Below, in pieces: positions 1-5,063 of a stretch of DNA of 5,063 nt; the first letter of the stretch is position 1; each line of letters starts with the position of its first letter. The DNA comes from Pseudomonadota bacterium (GTDB taxonomy: Bacteria; Pseudomonadota; Alphaproteobacteria; Rhizobiales; Methyloligellaceae): contig JADFHH010000178.1 of the NCBI GenBank assembly GCA_022567275.1, positions 1 through 5,063 of the forward strand, read 5' to 3'. The notes below the pieces were generated by a model that was not told where the DNA came from, did not search any database, and saw nothing but the letters and a program-made list of their open reading frames with translations. A program made the translations under genes and the position numbers.

Positions 1-1
1 C

Positions 2-622
2 AGGAGCTGGCTTATCGCCGACCCGGCCGCGCGCCATCCGATTCTCGTCGGTAGCGCGCCGGTTACCCTGGACCTGGCGGCGCCGCGCGGTTCTTCCGGG
101 CTCAACCGCAACCAAGTGTACGATCTGAGGCGCTTTCTGAGCGAATATCAAGCCAAGAGAGAAGGACCGCTGCTTGTCGGCGCGCCGAGCGGCGGCGCCA
201 ACGAGATCGCCGTGATGCACGCCATGGGCCAGATACGCCGGGAAATCAGCCGCGCGGGCATTGCGCGCGGCGATGTCCGGTTCGACGCCTATAGCGGCGG
301 CGGCGCGGGCAGCGCGCCGATCAAGGTTTCCTATCACAGCTTCGCCGCGCATGGACCTGAATGCGGCGACTGGTCGGACAATCTGGCGCGCGATCCGAAA
401 AACATTCCGTACCGCAATTTTGGCTGCGCCACGCAGCGCAACCTGGCGGCGATGGTCGCCAATCCCAGAGACCTGGTCGAGCCGAGAGGCATGACGCCGC
501 GCGACAGCGCGCGCCGCGACGTGATCATGGGCAAATATGTCAGAGGCGACACCACGATCGCCAAGAAGGGCAATGAAGAGACGGCTAAAGTGAGCGATGT
601 CTCGGGTGGAGGTGCAAATTGA
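2..622 (+). CDS. cpaD: CpaD pilus assembly protein (secretin-associated, periplasmic), 5'-truncated by the window edge
   Basis: The frame is open from base 2 to the TGA at 620-622, giving 206 visible residues. It matches the CpaD family, a usually lipid-anchored periplasmic protein that works with the outer-membrane secretin of the Tad pilus. Visible family hallmarks are an early ARHPILV stretch with a following TLDL (about residues 10-25), a GPLLVGAPSG segment, and the C-terminal core NFGCATQRNLAAMVANPRDL starting near residue 139. Two cysteines, in PECGDW and NFGCATQ (about residues 121 and 142), could form a periplasmic disulfide; that is inference. The reading frame continues well upstream of the GTG at 116, and the upstream part carries family-like sequence, so that GTG is internal. 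The missing N-terminus should hold the lipoprotein signal peptide and a few tens of residues. The Gly-rich tail (SGGGAN) includes the ribosome-binding site of cpaE. Identification is firm; only the true start is unknown. Confidence 0.93.
   Translation, partial: RSWLIADPAARHPILVGSAPVTLDLAAPRGSSGLNRNQVYDLRRFLSEYQAKREGPLLVGAPSGGANEIAVMHAMGQIRREISRAGIARGDVRFDAYSGGGAGSAPIKVSYHSFAAHGPECGDWSDNLARDPKNIPYRNFGCATQRNLAAMVANPRDLVEPRGMTPRDSARRDVIMGKYVRGDTTIAKKGNEETAKVSDVSGGGAN
608..613 (+). promoter_or_regulatory. Ribosome-binding site that decides the cpaE TTG start
   Basis: GGAGGT lies inside the last codons of cpaD, 5 bases before the TTG at 619. This is close to a perfect Shine-Dalgarno sequence at good spacing. 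The nearest in-frame ATG (631) would be 17 bases away, too far, so TTG is preferred. Confidence 0.75.
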
Positions 623-2091
623 ACAACCTGATGCGAGAACGCGGCCAATTGATGCCTGAAGACGCGATTGAAACGGACGTACAACAAGCCACGCCGGAGG
701 CACTGCCAGGTGTGCCGGGACAATTGCCCGGAGTAACGGACCCCATACCCGCCGTCACGGACCCTGTCATGCCGGACGTCCCGGAACCGGAACCGGTGCA
801 GGCCCCGCCGCAAGCGCCCCCTGCCGCACCGCCAGGTCCGAGATCCCAACAGCCGGTTTCAGCGGAGGATGTTCGCGCGCTGCCGTTGCCACGCATCAAT
901 ATTCAGGCCTTCTGCGAGGAGCAGGAAACGGCCAGCCTGCTCCAGCAGGCGAGCCAGGACCGGCGTCTTGCAAGGACACATATGAGCGTCCAGCTGGGTG
1001 GTGTGAACGCCGCTTTTCATGCTTACAGCAACGCGCCCACGCCCAACCTCATTATCATCGAGTCCAGGAATGAGCGCGGCACGATGCTGGAGGAGCTGAA
1101 CCAGCTCGCGTCGCAATGTGACTCCGGGACCAAGGTGATCGTCATCGGTCACGTCAATGATGTGCTGCTCTATCGCGAATTGCTGCAACTCGGCGTATCG
1201 GAATATCTGGTGATGCCGCTCACCGTTGCCCAGCTCATGAAAAGCCTGTCCGGCCTGTATCTTGAGCAGGGCGCCGAGCCGCTGGGCAATGTCATTGCTT
1301 TCGTTGGCGCCAAAGGCGGCGTTGGCTCCAGCACCATCTGCCACAATACGGCGTGGGCCATTTCTCAGGGCATCCAGAGCGAGGTGGTGATCGCCGATCT
1401 CGATCTCCCGTTCGGTACCGCGGGTCTCAATTTCAATCAGGATCCGGTCCAGGGGATCGCCGATGCGCTGTTCTCGCCCGAGCGGCTCGACGAGGTGCTG
1501 CTCGACAGATTGCTGTCGCGTTGTTCGGACTATCTGAGTCTGTTTGCGGCGCCGGGTCTGCTCGACCGGGTCTATGATCTCGATGCCGGCGCCTGCGACA
1601 TGGTCGTGGATGTTCTACGCAAGAATATTCCCTATATCGCCATCGACGTTCCGCATCTGTGGACGGAATGGGCGCAACGGGTGCTGATGCAGGCCGACCG
1701 CGTGGTCATAACCGCGCTGCCCGACCTCGCCAATCTGCGAAACGCGAAAAACCTGGTTGAAAAGCTGACCTCCTCACGGCCCAACGATTTGCCTCCCTAT
1801 CTTGTGCTCAATCAGGTCGGCATGCCGAAAAGGCCGGAAATATCGGTCAAGGATTTCACCAGCGCGCTCGAAATCGATTCACATATAGTCATTGAATTCG
1901 ATTCCCAGCTGTTTGGGACGGCCGCCAATAACGGTCAGATGATCGAGGAGGTCTCGCCCAAGGCCAAGCCCGCGGGGCAGTTCCGCGCGCTGTCCAGGAT
2001 GTTGACCGACAAGACCGAATCCAAGCCTGTATCCAAGTCGCTGCTCGCCCCGATACTGGCCAAGCTGAACCTGAAGAGGCTGGGGAAGTAG
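619..2091 (+). CDS. cpaE: CpaE/TadZ, pilus localization protein with degenerate receiver and MinD/ParA-like ATPase domains
   Basis: The 490-residue product is a cytoplasmic protein which, by family knowledge, positions the Tad pilus machine. Residues 1-90 are a low-complexity, Pro-rich leader. Residues about 93-213 look like a response-regulator receiver, but the usual acceptor Asp position reads Glu (LIIIES, E148) and the usual Lys before the late Pro reads Met (LVMP, M199), so phosphorylation is unlikely. Residues about 223-465 form a MinD/ParA-type P-loop domain. Its deviant Walker A, KGGVGSST (232-239), keeps the first signature Lys but has Ser where the P-loop Lys usually stands; DLD (260-262) is the A' motif and IDVPH (D343) the switch II region. 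Such altered P-loops are familiar in CpaE/TadZ, so ATP binding may be retained while hydrolysis is uncertain. The TTG start overlaps the cpaD stop by 4 bases, suggesting translational coupling. The tail (about 473-490) is a basic, possibly amphipathic helix. ATG 631 or 652 are alternative starts. Confidence 0.93.
   Translation: MNNLMRERGQLMPEDAIETDVQQATPEALPGVPGQLPGVTDPIPAVTDPVMPDVPEPEPVQAPPQAPPAAPPGPRSQQPVSAEDVRALPLPRINIQAFCEEQETASLLQQASQDRRLARTHMSVQLGGVNAAFHAYSNAPTPNLIIIESRNERGTMLEELNQLASQCDSGTKVIVIGHVNDVLLYRELLQLGVSEYLVMPLTVAQLMKSLSGLYLEQGAEPLGNVIAFVGAKGGVGSSTICHNTAWAISQGIQSEVVIADLDLPFGTAGLNFNQDPVQGIADALFSPERLDEVLLDRLLSRCSDYLSLFAAPGLLDRVYDLDAGACDMVVDVLRKNIPYIAIDVPHLWTEWAQRVLMQADRVVITALPDLANLRNAKNLVEKLTSSRPNDLPPYLVLNQVGMPKRPEISVKDFTSALEIDSHIVIEFDSQLFGTAANNGQMIEEVSPKAKPAGQFRALSRMLTDKTESKPVSKSLLAPILAKLNLKRLGK
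703..765 (+). repeat. Three diverged 21-base units encoding a Pro-rich heptad repeat in the CpaE leader
   Basis: CpaE residues 29-49 read LPGVPGQ, LPGVTDP, IPAVTDP: three consecutive seven-residue units. Weaker continuation follows in VMPDVPEPEP. The DNA units have diverged at third positions, so the repeat is clearer in protein than in DNA. It probably extends a flexible linker; no specific function can be assigned. Confidence 0.5.
2082..2086 (+). promoter_or_regulatory. Ribosome-binding site for cpaF
   Basis: GGGGA in the last codons of cpaE lies 8 bases before the cpaF ATG at 2095. It supports that start, which gives the MFGKRG N-terminus, and implies that ribosomes finishing cpaE can pass directly to cpaF. 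Confidence 0.6.
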
Positions 2092-2094
2092 CAT

Positions 2095-3657
2095 ATGTTT
2101 GGCAAACGAGGCATGCCCGGCGGGCAGGGGGCTCCTCAACCGCCGCCACAAAAGGCGAGTGAGCCGGCGCCCGAGATGCAAAACGCTGGCGTGGCAGGCG
2201 CGACCCGGCCCGCTGACGCTGTTCCTGTTTCCCCGCCGGTCCCGTCACAGCAAGACGCGCCAATGCAACCGGGTCAGCCGGCGGCGCAACCATCCGGACC
2301 CCAGCCGCCCGCTGCGCAGCCCTCCGTGCCGGAGTCCGCGCGTTCGGAAGAATATTACGATGTCAAGACGACGGTATTTAACGCCCTGATAGACACCATC
2401 GACCTGACGCAGCTGTCATTGCTCGACGCCGAGTCCGCGCGTGAGGAAATACACGACATCGTTTCCGAGATTATCGCCATCAAGAATGTGGTGATGAGTA
2501 TCTCCGAGCAGGAAGAACTGCTTGAGGATATCTGTAATGACGTTCTGGGTTATGGCCCGCTGGAGCCGTTGCTCGCCCGCGACGACATCTCCGACATAAT
2601 GGTCAATGGCGTTGGCTCCACCTATATCGAGGTCAATGGCCTTATCGAGCGGGCGCACGTGCATTTTACCGACAATGTCCAGCTGATGAACATCTGTCAG
2701 CGGATTGTTTCCCAGGTCGGGCGCCGGGTCGATGAATCGAGCCCGATCTGCGACGCGCGCCTTCCCGATGGCAGCCGCGTCAATGTCATCGCGCCTCCGC
2801 TGGCGCTGGACGGGCCGACACTGACGATCCGGAAATTCAAAAAAGACCGGCTGACCCTGGACCAGCTGGTGAAATTTAATTCAATTACGGATGTGGGCCG
2901 CACTCTGCTGTCGATCATCGGCCGGGTCCGCTGCAACATCGTCATTTCCGGCGGCACCGGTTCGGGCAAGACGACGCTGCTGAACTGTCTCACGGCCTAT
3001 ATTGAAGATAAAGAGCGCATCATCACCTGCGAGGACTCCGCCGAGCTGCAACTGCAGCAGCCCCATGTGGTGCGTCTTGAAACCCGCCCCCCCAATCTGG
3101 AAGGGGAAGGCGAGGTAACGATGCGCGATCTGGTCCGTAACTGTCTGCGTATGCGCCCCGACCGCATCATCGTCGGCGAGGTGCGCGGCCCCGAAGCCTT
3201 CGATCTCCTGCAGGCGATGAATACCGGCCACGACGGCTCCATGGGCACGCTTCACTCCAACTCCCCGCGCGAATGCCTCTCACGTCTGGAAAGCATGATC
3301 CTCATGGGCGGCTACAACCTGCCCAGCAGGACGATCCGCGAGATGATCGTCGGGTCGATCGATATTATCATCCAGGCCTCGCGCATGCGCGACGGCAGCA
3401 GGAAGATCACGCATATCACCGAGGTGATGGGCCTGGAAGGCGAAGTCATTACGCTCCAGGACATCTTTATCCACGAGATACTTGGTGACGATGAGAATGG
3501 CAAGATAATCGGCCGTCACCGCTCAACCGGAATCGCCCGGCCGAAATTCTGGGAGCGCGCCAAATATTACAATATGGAAGAGGCGCTCGCCGAAGCTCTC
3601 GCAGCCGCTGAAGTCATCGATGATACAGGCCGTCCGCTGGGAGAGAATTTTGGTTGA
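2095..3657 (+). CDS. cpaF: CpaF/TadA, hexameric secretion ATPase of the Tad pilus
   Basis: This 520-residue protein belongs to the type II/IV secretion ATPase (GspE/VirB11-like) superfamily and would power pilin export and assembly from the cytoplasmic face of the inner membrane. After a basic start (MFGKRG), residues about 10-82 are Pro/Gln/Ala-rich and probably disordered. Residues about 88-250 form the N-terminal domain, with the typical YGPLEPLL and DDISDIMVNG segments. The ATPase core shows Walker A GGTGSGKTT (286-294, K292), an Asp box CEDSAEL (E313, D314), an atypical Walker B with the catalytic Glu in IIVGEVRGPEA (E362), and a His box NTGHDGSMGTLHSNS (H379, H387). All key residues are present, so the enzyme should be active. 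It begins 3 bases after cpaE and its last codons overlap the proposed tadB start. It could also be called tadA. Identification is very secure. Confidence 0.97.
   Translation: MFGKRGMPGGQGAPQPPPQKASEPAPEMQNAGVAGATRPADAVPVSPPVPSQQDAPMQPGQPAAQPSGPQPPAAQPSVPESARSEEYYDVKTTVFNALIDTIDLTQLSLLDAESAREEIHDIVSEIIAIKNVVMSISEQEELLEDICNDVLGYGPLEPLLARDDISDIMVNGVGSTYIEVNGLIERAHVHFTDNVQLMNICQRIVSQVGRRVDESSPICDARLPDGSRVNVIAPPLALDGPTLTIRKFKKDRLTLDQLVKFNSITDVGRTLLSIIGRVRCNIVISGGTGSGKTTLLNCLTAYIEDKERIITCEDSAELQLQQPHVVRLETRPPNLEGEGEVTMRDLVRNCLRMRPDRIIVGEVRGPEAFDLLQAMNTGHDGSMGTLHSNSPRECLSRLESMILMGGYNLPSRTIREMIVGSIDIIIQASRMRDGSRKITHITEVMGLEGEVITLQDIFIHEILGDDENGKIIGRHRSTGIARPKFWERAKYYNMEEALAEALAAAEVIDDTGRPLGENFG
2278..2331 (+). 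repeat. Diverged 30-base duplication encoding PAAQPS(G/V)P in the CpaF leader
   Basis: CpaF residues 62-69 (PAAQPSGP) and 72-79 (PAAQPSVP) are near copies at a 10-residue period. Codons differ at several third positions. This is a small low-complexity repeat in a probably disordered Pro/Gln/Ala-rich linker ahead of the ATPase N-terminal domain. Confidence 0.45.
3639..3643 (+). promoter_or_regulatory. Ribosome-binding site that decides the tadB TTG start
   Basis: GGGAG (within GGGAGAGAA), inside the last codons of cpaF, lies 6 bases before the TTG at 3650. The alternative ATG at 3620 has no comparable purine-rich stretch upstream. Confidence 0.6.
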
Positions 3658-4642
3658 TCCTGAACTCCTCAGACTGTCCGTGATAGCTCTCGCCGCGTTG
3701 AGCGTGGGGGGGATTGCCTATGTTTTCGTCATGCCGTTCCTGTCCGGCGAGCGCAAAACCGGCAAGCGCATCGCATCTGTCGCACGGCGAAATTCAGGTG
3801 CTACGCAGCGCGACGCCATGCAGGACAGCGTATCGATGCGCAAGAAGAAGATTCAGGATACGCTGAAGGAACTCGAGGCCAAGCAGAAATCCAAGAAAAA
3901 ACTGACTCTTCAAGAGCGTCTGTCGCAGGCAGGGCTCAATGTGCCGGTCAAATCCTTCTATATCGCCAGTGCCGTATGCGGGCTGGCGGTTGGCGGCGTC
4001 ACATTTGTGACCGGGTCCGCGCTCCACGTCGCGGGGTTGGCGGCGCTGGCCGCATCGCTTGGCTTTCCGCGCTGGCTGCTGGGCTTTCTCGCCCGGCGCC
4101 GGCAGAATCAGTTTCTCATTGAATTCTCCAATGCGGTCGACATCATCGTTCGCGGTGTTAAATCCGGCCTGCCGTTGCATGATTGTCTGCGGATAATCGC
4201 CGAAGAGACGGTGGATCCGGTCAAGAGCGAATTCGTCGATGTGGTCGAACAGATCGCCGTGGGCGTACCATTGCCAAAGGTATTCGCGCGGCTGAACGAT
4301 CGCATGCCGCTTCAGGAAGTGAATTTCTTCTGCATCGTCATTGCCATCCAGCAGCAGACGGGCGGCAATCTGGCGGAGGCGCTGGACAATCTTGCGCAGG
4401 TGTTGCGCGGCAGGCAGCGATTGCATGGCAAGGTCCTCGCATTCAGTGCGGAAGCCAAAGCCTCAGCCGCGATTATCGGTTCTCTGCCGCTGGCCGTGCT
4501 GGGCGCGCTGGCGGTGATGACGCCGGATTATGTGATGCTCCTGTGGACCGAGGAACTCGGCAAGGTAATGATGATGATGAGCGGCGCATGGATGACCATC
4601 GGTGTTCTCGTCATGAAAAAAATGATCAACTTCGACTATTGA
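3650..4642 (+). CDS. tadB: TadB, inner-membrane platform protein of the Tad pilus (T2SSF domain)
   Basis: From the TTG at 3650 the product has 330 residues. TadB is a polytopic inner-membrane protein of the GspF/PilC-like family which, with TadC, forms the platform that CpaF drives. Residues 8-30 are a first membrane segment ending in MPFLSGER, typical of TadB starts. A very basic cytoplasmic stretch follows (about 33-90, with a Lys/Arg/Glu-rich part likely helical), then LQERLSQAGL, two hydrophobic segments (about 103-122 and 124-142), the T2SSF cytoplasmic domain (about 155-268, with RGVKSGLPLHDCL and QQQTGGNLAEALDNL), and two C-terminal membrane segments (about 272-291 and 305-322). The TTG is preferred because GGGAG sits 6 bases upstream and the first membrane segment then starts near the N-terminus; it overlaps the cpaF end by 8 bases. 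ATG 3620 would add 10 residues and a 38-base overlap, and remains possible. The family call is firm; the exact start is moderate. Confidence 0.93.
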   Translation: MVDPELLRLSVIALAALSVGGIAYVFVMPFLSGERKTGKRIASVARRNSGATQRDAMQDSVSMRKKKIQDTLKELEAKQKSKKKLTLQERLSQAGLNVPVKSFYIASAVCGLAVGGVTFVTGSALHVAGLAALAASLGFPRWLLGFLARRRQNQFLIEFSNAVDIIVRGVKSGLPLHDCLRIIAEETVDPVKSEFVDVVEQIAVGVPLPKVFARLNDRMPLQEVNFFCIVIAIQQQTGGNLAEALDNLAQVLRGRQRLHGKVLAFSAEAKASAAIIGSLPLAVLGALAVMTPDYVMLLWTEELGKVMMMMSGAWMTIGVLVMKKMINFDY

Positions 4643-4666
4643 TGCAAAAGGCTTGCGAGCAACGGT

Positions 4667-5063
4667 ATGGTTGAATTTGTCTCAATGTTTCTGGAGCCCC
4701 AGTTCCTGATCATGGTGCTGTCCGCCGTGGCGGCGTTTGCGACCATCGCCACCGTTACATTGGGAGCCATGACCGGCGACCGGATGAACGCGCGCATGAA
4801 ATATGTGTCCAGCGAGCGGGAAAAGATGCGTGCGGAACGGCTCGCGCAACTGGCGGACCAGGACAAACACGCGAAGCTGCGCAATCAGCCGAAAGGTTTC
4901 ATGAAGCAGATCGTCGAGCAGCTCAATCTGAGAAAGCTGCTTGAGACCGAATCGACCCGCGAAAAACTCAAGATGGCCGGCATGCGGGGGCAGGCGCCGG
5001 TCGTGGCTTTTTTGTTTTTCCGTCTGGTCCTGCCATTTGTCACCTTCGCCGCCGCGTTCCTTT
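4667..5063 (+). CDS. tadC: TadC, inner-membrane platform protein of the Tad pilus, N-terminal part, cut by the window edge
   Basis: The frame is open from ATG 4667 to the last base, giving 132 complete residues with no stop. It begins with a hydrophobic segment (about residues 12-35, FLIMVLSAVAAFATIATVTLG). A highly charged cytoplasmic stretch follows (about 37-85, rich in Arg, Lys and Glu), then LRKLLETESTREKLKMAGMRG (the L..AG pattern shared with TadB) and the start of a second membrane segment (about 111-132). This matches TadC, the paralogous partner of TadB; the T2SSF domain should lie beyond the window. The start lies 24 bases after tadB. Only a weak GAG (4657-4659) stands 7 bases upstream, so translation probably relies partly on coupling to tadB. 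No in-frame start codon exists between the tadB stop and this ATG; ATG 4685 is a poorer alternative. Confidence 0.9.
   Translation, partial: MVEFVSMFLEPQFLIMVLSAVAAFATIATVTLGAMTGDRMNARMKYVSSEREKMRAERLAQLADQDKHAKLRNQPKGFMKQIVEQLNLRKLLETESTREKLKMAGMRGQAPVVAFLFFRLVLPFVTFAAAFL

Noticed and set aside
116..118. GTG at 116 as the cpaD start
   Set aside because: The frame is open back to the window edge, and the upstream codons encode family-like sequence (ARHPILV, TLDL), so the GTG is internal.
334..849. A 171-codon open frame on the - strand across the cpaD/cpaE junction
   Set aside because: It is antisense to two well-supported genes, its product is Arg/Gly-rich low-complexity sequence with no recognisable domain, and such frames are common opposite GC-rich genes.
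3087..3093. Run of seven C in cpaF as a possible frameshift or sequencing error
   Set aside because: The CpaF frame reads through it with conserved motifs on both sides (Asp box before, Walker B after), so the frame is intact.
3896..3902. AAAAAAC in tadB as a programmed frameshift site
   Set aside because: In the tadB frame it reads AAA AAA C, not the phase needed for a -1 slippery heptamer, and no stimulatory structure was seen. It simply encodes part of a lysine-rich stretch.
3794..4426. A 210-codon open frame on the - strand opposite tadB
   Set aside because: It lies fully inside the confidently identified tadB. Its sequence is rich in Gln, Arg and His with no recognisable motif, as expected of a mirror frame.
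4183..4674. A 163-codon + strand frame overlapping the tadB 3' half
   Set aside because: The tadB frame carries the T2SSF motifs and membrane segments; this one is an out-of-frame Arg/Gly/Ala-rich shadow. Only its last ten codons are mentioned, as a possible mini-ORF.
1..5063. A new defence, mobile or RNA-based system hidden in the window
   Set aside because: Five contiguous Tad/Cpa genes occupy nearly every base, the largest gap is 24 bases, and composition looks uniform. No repeats arrays, transposase, integrase or structured RNA were visible.

Overview
The window is an interior slice of a Tad/Cpa (Flp-type) pilus assembly operon. All genes are on the + strand and they fill essentially the whole 5063 bases: the 3' part of cpaD (cut by the left edge), complete cpaE, cpaF and tadB, and the 5' part of tadC (cut by the right edge). 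The cpaD-cpaE-cpaF-tadB-tadC order, the CpaD type of secretin partner, the alphaproteobacterial style of CpaE and CpaF, and the high GC content (roughly 60% by eye, with G/C-rich third positions) point to an alphaproteobacterium. I cannot name the genus.

Layout: cpaD ends in TGA at 620-622 and overlaps the proposed TTG start of cpaE (619) by 4 bases. cpaE stops at 2091, and cpaF begins 3 bases later with ATG at 2095. cpaF stops at 3657, and the preferred tadB start, TTG at 3650, overlaps it by 8 bases. tadB stops at 4642, and tadC starts with ATG at 4667 after a 24-base gap. That gap is the largest non-coding stretch in the window, so there is no room for a separate promoter, terminator or RNA gene. 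I saw no tRNA, rRNA, CRISPR, insertion sequence or attachment site. The operon promoter must lie upstream, and the rest of tadC and later genes (often tadD and others) lie downstream.

How the parts work together (family knowledge): CpaD is a periplasmic, usually lipid-anchored partner of the outer-membrane secretin. CpaE (TadZ-like) is a cytoplasmic MinD/ParA-type protein that places the machine at its cellular site. CpaF (TadA) is the hexameric secretion ATPase that powers pilin extrusion. TadB and TadC are the paired inner-membrane platform proteins on which CpaF acts. Together they build thin Flp pili used for surface attachment.

The system itself is well known. The points worth a second look are sequence details: two TTG starts with good ribosome-binding sites inside the preceding genes, a degenerate receiver domain and altered P-loop in CpaE, a possible MinD-like membrane-targeting tail on CpaE, proline-rich disordered leaders on both CpaE and CpaF, and the same-frame tadB/tadC junction. 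I found no convincing new system.
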